Shown here: in pieces, positions 8,631-16,958 of the stretch
Layout of the letters: every line of letters starts with the position of its first letter
Position numbering within the stretch: the first letter of the stretch is position 1
Assembly: GCF_017873175.1 (NCBI RefSeq)
Contig: NZ_JAGGJW010000002.1
Span: 248,001-312,000 of the forward strand
Source: Neorhizobium petrolearium
GTDB lineage: Bacteria; Pseudomonadota; Alphaproteobacteria; Rhizobiales; Rhizobiaceae
DNA: 64,000 nucleotides
Reading direction: 5' to 3'
The notes under the pieces: generated by a model
Seen by the model: only the letters and a program-made list of their open reading frames with translations
Told to the model about the DNA's origin: nothing
Database searches by the model: none
Program-made: the position numbers and the translations under genes

Positions 8631-9554
8631 ATGCTGATCGTCGCCGCTCTCGGAGGCAATGCTCTTCTGCGCCGGGGTGAACCGCTAACCGCAGAAAACC
8701 AGCGCGCCAACGTCAAACGGGCAGCAGCGCCTCTCGCGGGCCTGATCACGGCAGGCCATTCCCTGGTCATAACCCATGGAAATGGTCCGCAGGTCGGGCT
8801 TCTGGCGCTTGAAACCGCCGGTGCGGATGGTGCTGGCCTGCCGCTCGATGTTCTGGGAGCCGAGACCGAGGGCATGATCGGTTACATGATCGAGCAGGAG
8901 CTCGCGAGTATCCTTCAAGGTCACCGCTTTGGCACGCTGCTGACGCTCGTCAAGGTGAACGCCGACGATCCGGCCTTCCGGAAACCCACGAAATTCATCG
9001 GTCCCGTCTATCCCGCGGAAACAGCCCGCACCCTGGCGGCGGAACGCGGCTGGCAGGTTGCGCCGGACGGCGACAAATGGCGGCGCGTCGTCGCCTCGCC
9101 GGCACCGCAGGCGATCATGGAAGCCGAGGTGATCTCGCTCCTGGTGAAGCAAGGGGTCACCGTCATCTGCACCGGCGGCGGCGGCATTCCCGTTGTCGAA
9201 CGAAATGATGGCAGCCTTCAAGGCATTGAGTCCGTCATCGACAAGGATGCGGCAAGCGCCCTTCTCGCCGAACAGCTTGACGCCGACATGCTGCTTCTCC
9301 TGACTGACGTCGATGCCGTCTACGCCGATTTCGGCACGCCGAACGCGCGTCCGCTCGCGAGAATGGACCCGGCAGACGTAAAGGAAGATCAGTTTCCCGC
9401 AGGATCGATGCGGCCGAAGATCAGGGCGGCGACCCGTTTTTCGAGAAAAATCGGACGTCGCGCCGCAATCGGCCGCCTTGAAGACGCTTCGGCAATCGTG
9501 GCGGGCGAGAAAGGCACCGTCTTCACGACAGCCAGCGTCAGGGCGCCGGATTGA
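8631..9554 (+). CDS. arcC: Carbamate kinase
   Basis: Transfers phosphate from carbamoyl phosphate to ADP, giving ATP, carbon dioxide and ammonia. This is the energy-yielding step of the ADI pathway. The 307 residues begin MLIVAALGGNALL and show HGNGPQVG near residue 47 and GGGGIPVV near 183, all typical of carbamate kinases in the amino-acid-kinase fold. The start at 8631 follows TTGGAGG, which overlaps the arcB stop, leaving 2 nt between genes. Longer in-frame starts lie inside arcB and are rejected. It is the last clear ADI gene. Confidence 0.96.
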   Translation: MLIVAALGGNALLRRGEPLTAENQRANVKRAAAPLAGLITAGHSLVITHGNGPQVGLLALETAGADGAGLPLDVLGAETEGMIGYMIEQELASILQGHRFGTLLTLVKVNADDPAFRKPTKFIGPVYPAETARTLAAERGWQVAPDGDKWRRVVASPAPQAIMEAEVISLLVKQGVTVICTGGGGIPVVERNDGSLQGIESVIDKDAASALLAEQLDADMLLLLTDVDAVYADFGTPNARPLARMDPADVKEDQFPAGSMRPKIRAATRFSRKIGRRAAIGRLEDASAIVAGEKGTVFTTASVRAPD

Positions 9555-9613
9555 AGGCACCGGATCAGACCGCCCGCGCAGCCGGTTGCGACCCCTGGAT
9601 TGAGGCGAGAACG

Positions 9614-10159
9614 ATGGCGACGAACGATATGAAGGCACTGGCACTCGACAAGGTTTATCGGTTGATTGAACCCGGCCCCGTTGTGCTGCTGACGACCAGC
9701 AGGGAGGGGCATCCCAATGTCATGACCATGTCATGGCACATGATGGTCGAATTCACACCGCCGCTCCTGGCCTGCGTGGTATCGAGCGGCGACTACAGCT
9801 TTTCGGCACTTGCGGCTACAGGCGAATGCGTGATCGGCATCCCTGCCGTGGAGATTGCCGAAAAGGTCGTGGCAATCGGCAATTGCTCCGGCCGCGACAC
9901 GGATAAGTTCGCGCGGTTCGGACTGACGCTGCGGCCGGCGAGCCGGGTCGCCGCACCGTTGATCGAAGAATGTTTCGCCAATCTGGAATGCCGGGTCGTA
10001 GAGACCCGTCTCGTCGAGCAATACAATCTCTTCGTTCTGGAGGTCGTCGCGGCATGGCGTGATCCGGCGCGGGAGGCGGCGAGAACCATTCACCATCGCG
10101 GGTACGGCTCATTCGCAGTGGATGGCGAGATAATTCAACTGAAGTCCCGGATGCCGTAA
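9614..10159 (+). CDS. Flavin reductase-like (flavoredoxin family) protein
   Basis: A 181-residue single-domain protein of the flavin reductase-like FMN-binding split barrel group (PF01613). Recognisable blocks are GPVVLLTTSREGHPNVMTMSW near residue 20 and the SGDYSFSALAATGECVIGIP stretch. Members reduce or bind FMN and pass electrons to partners; the partner here is unknown. The start at 9614 has GAGGCGAGA upstream; the frame is open further back to the arcC stop but without a better start. It lies 59 nt after arcC on the same strand and may share its transcript. A possible link to low-oxygen redox metabolism is inference. Confidence 0.8.
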   Translation: MATNDMKALALDKVYRLIEPGPVVLLTTSREGHPNVMTMSWHMMVEFTPPLLACVVSSGDYSFSALAATGECVIGIPAVEIAEKVVAIGNCSGRDTDKFARFGLTLRPASRVAAPLIEECFANLECRVVETRLVEQYNLFVLEVVAAWRDPAREAARTIHHRGYGSFAVDGEIIQLKSRMP

Positions 10160-10391
10160 CGGCGACTCAGACGAGCTACCGGACACCCCCAGGGAATATC
10201 CTCCTCGCCCGGCTTCGACAGACCCCGAACAAGGTCGTGATCTCCATGGGCGGTTTTGGCATACACATTTGCATCGCGGAACGTTGCCGTCCCTACGCTC
10301 ACACGCGTGTCAGCCAATATCCAATGGTCGAAATAAGGCGACGCCTCCGGGGCGCCCCGGCAAGCGTTGTCCCCGGAATATACAAGTTGCC

Positions 10392-10829
10392 CTATCTTTC
10401 GAAGAAAGCAACCAGACGAGCAATGATGCCATTGGAATTGCGAGCAGCCAGCGACCGCACACTATGGGCTACCGTCCGGGCGCTCACGCGCGCACCGAAA
10501 TGGCAGAAGCAGACCAGTCGATGCAATTGCCGATCGCTCAGTTCGAAAAATCGCTTGGCTTCACCATAGGTATCGTTCTCCAGGCCTGCAGCTCGAAAGA
10601 CCGGATCGGCGAAAGCAACCGAGATCGCCGTCCCGTCCGCACGCATGGCGAGACGTTCCTCTTCCGGTCGGTATTCGGTTTCGCGAAGGGTCAGAAGCGA
10701 TAAATCCGGATCACGATCGAGGAGATCGGCCCACCGTTCGAGCCGTTCGCTACGCGACATTTCAGGACGAGGGTAGGTGCGGTTGATCTTGGCGATAGCC
10801 TTGAGCTGATCGACGGCATGCTGTTCCAT
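10392..10829 (-). CDS. Conserved-looking hypothetical protein, 145 aa
   Basis: I do not recognise a family. The start is well supported: GGAGG lies 5 nt before the ATG at 10829. The protein is soluble, rich in Arg, Glu and Ala, with no signal peptide or membrane segment. It begins with a charged helix-like stretch (RSERLERWADLLDRDPD) and ends with a segment rich in Cys, His and Arg (LHRLVCFCHFGARVSARTV). It is transcribed towards the flavin reductase-like gene across a 232-nt gap that holds only short palindromes (10297-10314 and 10347-10360). A 34-bp palindrome lies 61-95 nt upstream of its start. Confidence 0.7.
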   Translation of the reverse strand: MEQHAVDQLKAIAKINRTYPRPEMSRSERLERWADLLDRDPDLSLLTLRETEYRPEEERLAMRADGTAISVAFADPVFRAAGLENDTYGEAKRFFELSDRQLHRLVCFCHFGARVSARTVAHSVRSLAARNSNGIIARLVAFFER

Positions 10830-10890
10830 TACGGCCTCCTATTTTAACAAAATAGCGCGCCCGTCCCGACCTCCACCGTGATACCAACCG

Positions 10891-10924
10891 GCCTGAATGT
10901 CCAATCACGATTGGACATTCAGGC
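10891..10924. promoter_or_regulatory. Perfect 34-bp inverted repeat (16-bp arms, 2-nt centre)
   Basis: The left arm (10891-10906, GCCTGAATGTCCAATC) is exactly mirrored by the right arm (10909-10924) around AC. It lies between the end of the SpoVR gene and the start of the 145-aa gene, both on the minus strand. It could terminate the SpoVR operon, though no T-tract follows on either strand. It could equally be an operator for the 145-aa gene. The near absence of a loop favours protein binding. Confidence 0.6.
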
Positions 10925-11004
10925 GCTATTTGCATTCACCCCTCAACTATAATTGATTGCCCAAGACAGGGTCCGGGGATGCTGCAGCATATGCCGAGAA
11001 CTTC

Positions 11005-12570
11005 TCAGGAAAATCGAGAATCCGCAAACAAGGAACGCGGATGCGCTACATGTTCCTTCACCACCTTCTCTGAGCTGTCGATTTCCTGCAGCAGGACATC
11101 ATAGCTCCAGAGATCGGCAAGGTGCTGGAGGACAAGTTTGGTCTCGCTCTCGTCAAGAGGCCAATCGTTGAGCACCTTATGCTGCAACAGCAGACGGCGG
11201 TCGCCAGCAAGATCCACATCGACAACTTCTATTCCCGGATCCGTCCAGCCGATGTCGTATTCGCGAGCAAGCTGCCGACGAATGCGCCTATAGCCACGCT
11301 CGTCATGGATGGCCGACACAAGAATGCCGTCCAACATATCCGGATCGTCGTGGAGCTGGAAAAGGCGCCATTGGCGGATCAGGTGCGGACTGAGGAACTG
11401 CCCGACGAAACTTTCGTCCCGATAGCTGGCCCAGATATCTCGCAGCACGGAGACCGGATCGTTTCGCCCGGCGATGTCCGGAAACCATTCGCGATCTTCG
11501 TCGGTCGGGTTCGTCACGATACGCTCGATATCCTGCATCATCGCAAAGCCGAGCGCATAGGGGTTGAAGTCGGAAAAGCGCCGGTCATCATAGGACGGCT
11601 GGAACACCACATTGGTGTGCGACTTCAAGAATTCGAGATAGTGCCCGTCACCGATCTGTCCGCGTTCGTGCAGCCTCGTCATGATCTTGTAATGAACATA
11701 GGTGGCGGTGCCCTCGTTCATCACTTTGGTTTGGCGCTGCGGATGGAAATATTGGGCGACATGCCGGACGATGCGCAGGATCTCACGCTGCCACGGCTGC
11801 AGCCGCGGAGCCGACTTTTCAAGGAAGTAAAGGATGTTGTCCTGTGGCAAGCCAAGTGCCGCGCGCCGCTTGTCAAGGCTGATATCAGCCCTGCTGCGCT
11901 TGTGGCCGGCAGGGACCGTGCGCCAGAGATCGTTGAATACCTGCTCCTCGTGTGCCCGCCGTTCCTGCTCCCGCTTTTCCTCCTGCCGCAAGTCGACCTT
12001 CGTCTTCCCGGCATAACGATGCACGCCATGCGACATCAGCGCATGGGCAGCATCCAGCGTTCGCTCTACCGCAGTCTCGCCATAACGCTCTTCGCAACGG
12101 GCGATGTAGCCTTTTGCGAATTCAAGATAGCCCAGAATGCCTTCGGCATCCGTCCAGAGCTTGAAGAGATAATTGTTCTTGAAAAAATGGTTATGGCCAA
12201 ATGCGGCATGCGCGATGACCAGCGCCTGCATCGTGGCGTTGTTCTCCTCCATGAGATAGGAAATGCAGGGGGAACTGTTGATGACAATCTCATAGGCCAG
12301 ATCGCGCATTCCGCGACGATAGAAAGCTTCGTGGTGAGCGAAGTGCTTACCGAAGGACCAGTGGCGATAGAAGAGTGGCATGCCGATGGAGGAATAGGCA
12401 TCCAGCATCTGTTCCGACGTGATCACTTCGATCTGGTTCGGGTAGACGTCGAGCCCTAGTTCGCCAAGCGCAATTTCCTCGCAGGCATCATGAATGCGCT
12501 GAAGCGTTGGGAAATCCCAATCTGAGCCTTCAAAAAGCAGACCCCCTCGCTGTTTTACGGTCTTGATCAT
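11005..12570 (-). CDS. ycgB: SpoVR family protein (YcgB-like)
   Basis: A 521-residue member of the SpoVR family (PF04293). It is named after a B. subtilis spore cortex gene, but in non-sporulating proteobacteria it always accompanies PrkA and a DUF444 protein and has no defined biochemical role. Typical blocks are GMPLFYRHWSFGKHF near residue 63 and the His-rich HAAFGHNHFFKNNYLF stretch. The ATG overlaps the stop of the DUF444 gene in an ATGA pair, so the two are translationally coupled. It is the last gene of the three-gene operon. Confidence 0.93.
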   Translation of the reverse strand: MIKTVKQRGGLLFEGSDWDFPTLQRIHDACEEIALGELGLDVYPNQIEVITSEQMLDAYSSIGMPLFYRHWSFGKHFAHHEAFYRRGMRDLAYEIVINSSPCISYLMEENNATMQALVIAHAAFGHNHFFKNNYLFKLWTDAEGILGYLEFAKGYIARCEERYGETAVERTLDAAHALMSHGVHRYAGKTKVDLRQEEKREQERRAHEEQVFNDLWRTVPAGHKRSRADISLDKRRAALGLPQDNILYFLEKSAPRLQPWQREILRIVRHVAQYFHPQRQTKVMNEGTATYVHYKIMTRLHERGQIGDGHYLEFLKSHTNVVFQPSYDDRRFSDFNPYALGFAMMQDIERIVTNPTDEDREWFPDIAGRNDPVSVLRDIWASYRDESFVGQFLSPHLIRQWRLFQLHDDPDMLDGILVSAIHDERGYRRIRRQLAREYDIGWTDPGIEVVDVDLAGDRRLLLQHKVLNDWPLDESETKLVLQHLADLWSYDVLLQEIDSSEKVVKEHVAHPRSLFADSRFS

Positions 12571-13844
12571 GGCTCTGTCTTCGAATGTGCCTGCTGCTTC
12601 TGGAAAAGGTCATGGAAGACGGGAAATATCTGGTTTCGCCGGCAGACCTTGCGCATCGCAAGAGGCAGAATATCGGAGCGTATACCTTCATAAAGGTTCC
12701 AGATCGGAGAGTCGGATGTCGAGGAATCCTCTCCTTCCTCTCCGACCTCGATATAAGCGAAATATTGGCAGAGCGGCAGAATTTCGTACTGCAGCAACTG
12801 GCCGACCAGGCTTCCGTCCGAATAGGAGTTGTCCCCATCCGAAGCCTGCGCCGCATAGATGTTCCAGTCTGTCGGATCGAAACGTGCGGCAATAATGGAA
12901 CGCATAGCCAAAAGCGCGCTCGAAACCAGGGTGCCTCCGGTCGCAGGGCCGTAGAAGAAGGTCTCCTCGTCTACCTCCTCCGCTTTTTCCGTATGCCGGA
13001 TGAAGACGATCTCCACTTTCTCGTAACGCCGCGACAGGAAGAGATACAGCAATATGTAAAAGCGCTTTGCCAGATCCTTCATGTGTTCCGTCATGGAGCC
13101 CGAGACATCCATCAGACAGAACATCACGGCCTTCGCAACCGGCTTCGGCGTATTTTCGAAGCGGCGATAACGCACGTCCAAGGGATCGATATAGGGAATG
13201 CGACGGCTCTTGTCCGTCAGAGACTTCAACTCCGCCTCGAGCGCCAGACGCTTCTCCTCACTCTCGCATTCCTCGATCTCACGCCGCAGCGCTTCGATCT
13301 CTTCCGGCTTCGGTCGGCGAAGCGCGATACGCCGCATCATGGCCAGACGTGTGGTCCGGCCAACCGCAATGTTGGAAGGAGAACCTGAAACGGTATAACC
13401 TGCGCGGGTCGGGGTTACTTCCTCGGTTTCGCTCAATCGCCGCTTCGCAAGATCGGGTAGTTCAAGATCATCGAGGAAAATATCCAAGAACTCTTCCCGG
13501 GTCAGGACAAAGCGGAAATCGTCCTCGGCATCGCCTTCGCCTGCCTCCGTTGGTCTGCCCCCGCTCCCTCCCTCGGGGCGTGGCACGATATCCCCTTCGG
13601 CGAAATCTTTGTTACCCGGCAAAACCCGGTCTCTCACCCCGCCTTCACCTCTGCGAAAGCTTGGTTCGGCCACTCCTCCTATCGGAATGCTGACTTGACC
13701 GCCGTTGAGCACATCGCGAATGTTACCGCTTTGCAAAGATCGTCTGACCGCTTGCTGCACGGCGTCCTTCGCGCGCCGAAGAAACCGTTGCCGATTTTCC
13801 AAACTTTTACCGCGCGGATTAAGCCGCCGGTCAATGATGTGCAT
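12567..13844 (-). CDS. yeaH: DUF444 / YeaH-YhbH family protein with VWA-like MIDAS motif
   Basis: A 425-residue protein of the DUF444 family (PF04285), middle gene of the prkA-yeaH-ycgB operon linked to starvation and stationary-phase stress in E. coli. Near residue 245 it shows FCLMDVSGSM, a von Willebrand A-type DxSxS metal site. The N-terminal third is basic, followed by a Gly-rich low-complexity stretch and charged helices. The start at 13844 is chosen because TTAGGAG sits 6 nt upstream; an upstream in-frame start at 13895 would run into prkA. It lies 20 nt after prkA and overlaps ycgB by 4 nt. Confidence 0.93.
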   Translation of the reverse strand: MHIIDRRLNPRGKSLENRQRFLRRAKDAVQQAVRRSLQSGNIRDVLNGGQVSIPIGGVAEPSFRRGEGGVRDRVLPGNKDFAEGDIVPRPEGGSGGRPTEAGEGDAEDDFRFVLTREEFLDIFLDDLELPDLAKRRLSETEEVTPTRAGYTVSGSPSNIAVGRTTRLAMMRRIALRRPKPEEIEALRREIEECESEEKRLALEAELKSLTDKSRRIPYIDPLDVRYRRFENTPKPVAKAVMFCLMDVSGSMTEHMKDLAKRFYILLYLFLSRRYEKVEIVFIRHTEKAEEVDEETFFYGPATGGTLVSSALLAMRSIIAARFDPTDWNIYAAQASDGDNSYSDGSLVGQLLQYEILPLCQYFAYIEVGEEGEDSSTSDSPIWNLYEGIRSDILPLAMRKVCRRNQIFPVFHDLFQKQQAHSKTEP

Positions 13845-13864
13845 GTGGGCTCCTAAGTGAGCAT

Positions 13865-15808
13865 TTAACTCGCCTGCTTTACGCGCATGTACCATTCCAC
13901 AAGACGTCGAACCTGTCTTTCGGTGTAGCCGCGCGCGACCATACGCGAGACAAACTCGCTGTGCTTCTTTTCGGTTTCACTATCCTTCTTCGAACCAAAG
14001 GAGATCACCGGCAAAAGGTCCTCAACCTGAGAGAACATCCTTTTTTCGATCACTTCCCTGATTTTCTCATAGCTCGTCCACGATGGGTTCTTGCCGCTGT
14101 TGTTGGCCCGCGCACGCAGGCTGAATTTGACGATCTCGTTTCTGAAATCCTTGGGATTGGCGATCCCGGCTGGCTTTTCGATCTTCGTCAATTCCTGATT
14201 GAGCAAGTCCCGGTCGAGAAGCTGTCCGGTGTCCGGATCCTTGAAATCGACGTCTTCGATCCAGGCATCGGCATAGGCAACATACCGGTCGAACAGATTC
14301 TGCCCGTAATCCGCATAGGACTCAAGGTAGGCTTTCTGGATTTCATTGCCGATGAACTCCGCATAGCGTGTAGCAAGATCGGCTTTGATGAACTCCAGAT
14401 AGCGCTTCTCGGTTTCCTCCGGAAACTGCTCGCGCCGGATTGCCTGTTCAAGAACATACATCAGGTGCACCGGATCCGCACCGATATCGGTGGTGTCGTA
14501 GTTGAACGTCGATGCAAGCACCTTGAAGGCAAAACGTGTCGATATTCCGTCCATGCCTTCATCGACACCCGCTGCGTCCCGATATTCCTGAACGCTTCGG
14601 GCCCGCGGGTCGGTTTCTTTCAGACTCTCTCCGTCATAGGCCCGCATCTTCGAAAAGAATGTCGAGTTCTCATGTTTGCGAAGGCGTGAGAGCACCGAAA
14701 AGCGCGCAAGCATTTCGAGCGTAGCCGGCGCACAAGCAGCGTCGGCCAGTTCCGATCCCTCGATCAGTTTCTCGTAGATCTTCTGCTCCTCCGTCACCCT
14801 CAGGCAATAAGGCACCTTGATCACGCATATGCGGTCAATGAAAGCTTCGTTGTTCTTGTTGGCCTTGAAGCTTTGCCATTCAGCTTCGTTCGAATGTGCA
14901 AGGACAATGCCGGAAAACGGAATGGCACCGATATTCTCGGTTCCCATGTAGTTTCCTTCCTGCGTCGCCGTCAGCAGCGGATGCAGCATCTTGATCGGCG
15001 CCTTGAACATTTCGACGAATTCCAGCACGCCCTGATTGGCGCGATTGAGCCCGCCTGAATAGCTGTAGGCGTCCGGGTCGTTCTGCGAGTAGTTCTCGAG
15101 CTTGCGGATATCGACTTTGCCGACCAGCGAGGAGACGTCCTGGTTATTCTCATCACCCGGCTCCGTCTTGGCAATTGCTATCTGCCGCAACCGCGAGGGC
15201 TGCATCCTCACCACCCGGAAACGGGATATGTCGCCGCCGAATTCATCAAGCCGCTTGAGGCACCACGGGCTCATCAGTCCGCTGAGGCGACGCGTCGGAA
15301 TGCCGTACTCATCGAGCAGCAACGGTCCCATAGTGATCGGATCAAAGAGGTCGAGCGGGCTTTCGAAGACAGGGCTGATTTCATCGCCGGCCTTCAGGAC
15401 GTAGATCGGGTTGACCTCCATCAACTGCTTCAGCCGCTCCGCAAGAGATGATTTGCCACCCCCGACAGGACCGAGCAGATAAAGGATCTGTTTCCGCTCT
15501 TCGAGACCTTGTGCGGCATGACGGAAGAAGGAAACGATACGCTCGATCGTTTCTTCCATGCCGTAAAAGCCGGCAAATGCCGGATAGGTCCGGATGGACC
15601 GGTTCATGAAAATCCGGCCGAGCCGCCCATCTTTCGACGTATCGACTATCTGCGGCTCGCCAATCGCCCCAAGCAGGCGCTCCGCCGCATTGGCGTAGGC
15701 CATCGGGTCTTTCTTGCACAGCTCCAGATAGTCAGCGACAGACATGTCGGTCTCGCGCCGCGCTTCATAGTTCCGCGTGAAAGTGTCGAACAAGGATTCA
15801 CTCAGCAT
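13865..15808 (-). CDS. prkA: PrkA-type serine protein kinase (YeaG)
   Basis: A 647-residue cytoplasmic protein with an N-terminal AAA-like PrkA domain and a C-terminal kinase-type domain. The Walker A loop GPVGGGKSS is at residues 113-121. The opening SLFDTFTRNYEARRETDMS and the YSGGLNRANQGVLEFVEMFKA region are typical. In enterobacteria this kinase acts in nitrogen starvation and stationary-phase adaptation; its target here is unknown. GGAAGGG precedes the start. It heads an operon with yeaH and ycgB. The upstream gap holds a candidate FNR-type box and -10. Confidence 0.94.
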   Translation of the reverse strand: MLSESLFDTFTRNYEARRETDMSVADYLELCKKDPMAYANAAERLLGAIGEPQIVDTSKDGRLGRIFMNRSIRTYPAFAGFYGMEETIERIVSFFRHAAQGLEERKQILYLLGPVGGGKSSLAERLKQLMEVNPIYVLKAGDEISPVFESPLDLFDPITMGPLLLDEYGIPTRRLSGLMSPWCLKRLDEFGGDISRFRVVRMQPSRLRQIAIAKTEPGDENNQDVSSLVGKVDIRKLENYSQNDPDAYSYSGGLNRANQGVLEFVEMFKAPIKMLHPLLTATQEGNYMGTENIGAIPFSGIVLAHSNEAEWQSFKANKNNEAFIDRICVIKVPYCLRVTEEQKIYEKLIEGSELADAACAPATLEMLARFSVLSRLRKHENSTFFSKMRAYDGESLKETDPRARSVQEYRDAAGVDEGMDGISTRFAFKVLASTFNYDTTDIGADPVHLMYVLEQAIRREQFPEETEKRYLEFIKADLATRYAEFIGNEIQKAYLESYADYGQNLFDRYVAYADAWIEDVDFKDPDTGQLLDRDLLNQELTKIEKPAGIANPKDFRNEIVKFSLRARANNSGKNPSWTSYEKIREVIEKRMFSQVEDLLPVISFGSKKDSETEKKHSEFVSRMVARGYTERQVRRLVEWYMRVKQAS

Positions 15809-16115
15809 GGGGCCCTTCCATTCAAGGTGTTGCCACAGCTCAACTGCCGCAAAGGTTACATACGATGCGGCAATTCATTTTGAATCTATATGTCTCTAGA
15901 CTTCATAGGACACCTGTAGGTTCCCTATGGCAATGCAAAAAAATGTGCTTCCACGATTTGTTTTATCGCGCGCCCATCAAGAGAGACATGATCCTGATCA
16001 AATTTTGAAAAGAAGCAGGCATTGGGATCCCAGCTCTTCCAGTGCCTGGAATGGTGCAACGCCAACAATGACCTGTGCCGGATCCGAATCGCGCAGACGC
16101 GAATCAGGCATTTTG
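15809..16115 (-). promoter_or_regulatory. prkA upstream region with FNR-like box and -10
   Basis: This 307-nt gap separates prkA from the end of ugpQ, and I see no convincing gene in it. On the minus strand, TTGAT-N4-ATCAT (16001 back to 15988) matches the FNR/FixK consensus in nine of ten fixed places. TAAAAC (15965 back to 15960) could be a -10. A start near 15953 would put the box centre at -41.5, as in the arc promoter. The 5' leader would then be about 145 nt. Confidence 0.5.
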
Positions 16116-16958
16116 TCACAGATGACGTGACCTGATGTAGGATTTCAGCGCCTCTGGCTGATCGGTCTGGATAACGCTGATGCCGGCGTCGATCAGCCTG
16201 CCCCAGATCGCGTCCGGATCGGCAAGGGCCGCGCTGTCGGTCCACTCGCCGCTGCCGGGCTGATCGAGTGTATTCACCCAGAGCGCCATGCCAGCCCTCA
16301 TGAAGGCTTCGCGGTTAAGACTGATCGTTTCGAGACTGTCGAAACGGATTTCGCACATGAAGGGCGAAAGCTCGGCGAGAATGCCGAGTTCTTCTCTGAG
16401 CCCTTCCGCTGTGAAACGTGCCATGCCCATGAAGGGCACGCCGTCGATCTTCTGGGCGCGCACCCAGGCGACTTCCGCGCGGCTGTGAACCTTGGTCTTG
16501 AGGTCGACGCTCGCATGGGCATCCATCGCCCGCGCGCAAGCGGCAACTTCCGGAAATAGTCCACGATCCTTGAGATCGAGATCGGCAAAGATGCGTCCGC
16601 GAATCACTTCCAACGCCTGCCTCAACGTCGGAATGCGTTGATCGGTCATCGCGCGGCCTTCCCCGCCGTCGTCTTCCCGCAGGGTCAGCGCCTTGAGTTC
16701 CGCCATCGTAAGGCTCTCCGCTTCGCGGTCGATGCCTGCCATGCGCCGAAGCGTGTCATCGTGCATCAAAAAAAGCTCGCCATCGGCACTCTTGCGGATA
16801 TCGAGCTCCACGATTTCGCAGCCAAGAGCAATAGCGTTTTCGATGGCCGCCAGGCTGTTTTCGGGAGCGCCGTGCCAGGCACCACGATGAGCGACAACAG
16901 CACAGGCGCGCGCCGGCGAGGCGATAAAGTCTTTATAGGTCATGAGGCTTTCTTTCAT
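16116..16958 (-). CDS. ugpQ: Glycerophosphodiester phosphodiesterase
   Basis: Hydrolyses glycerophosphodiesters to glycerol-3-phosphate and an alcohol. The 280-residue protein has the GDPD barrel signatures AHRGAWHGAPENS, ELDIRKSADGELFLMHDDTL (metal-binding Glu/Asp and catalytic His) and FADLDLKD. The ATG at 16958 overlaps the ugpC stop in an ATGA pair. An in-frame ATG at 16943 (MTYKDF) is an alternative, and neither has a strong ribosome site. It has no signal peptide, so it is cytoplasmic and would act on substrates as the Ugp transporter delivers them. It is the last gene of ugpBAECQ. Confidence 0.93.
   Translation of the reverse strand: MKESLMTYKDFIASPARACAVVAHRGAWHGAPENSLAAIENAIALGCEIVELDIRKSADGELFLMHDDTLRRMAGIDREAESLTMAELKALTLREDDGGEGRAMTDQRIPTLRQALEVIRGRIFADLDLKDRGLFPEVAACARAMDAHASVDLKTKVHSRAEVAWVRAQKIDGVPFMGMARFTAEGLREELGILAELSPFMCEIRFDSLETISLNREAFMRAGMALWVNTLDQPGSGEWTDSAALADPDAIWGRLIDAGISVIQTDQPEALKSYIRSRHL

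Noticed and set aside
10135-10317. 60-codon minus-strand frame in the gap after the flavin reductase-like gene
   Set aside because: It would need a TTG start with no ribosome site and overlaps the flavin reductase end; nothing supports it.
10347-10360. 14-bp GC-only palindrome CCGGGGCGCCCCGG
   Set aside because: In GC-rich DNA such a short all-GC palindrome is expected by chance and it has no useful position relative to a start codon.
15927-16130. Open frame on the plus strand upstream of prkA (67 codons)
   Set aside because: No ribosome site, low-complexity product without family features, and it overlaps the candidate prkA promoter and the end of ugpQ.
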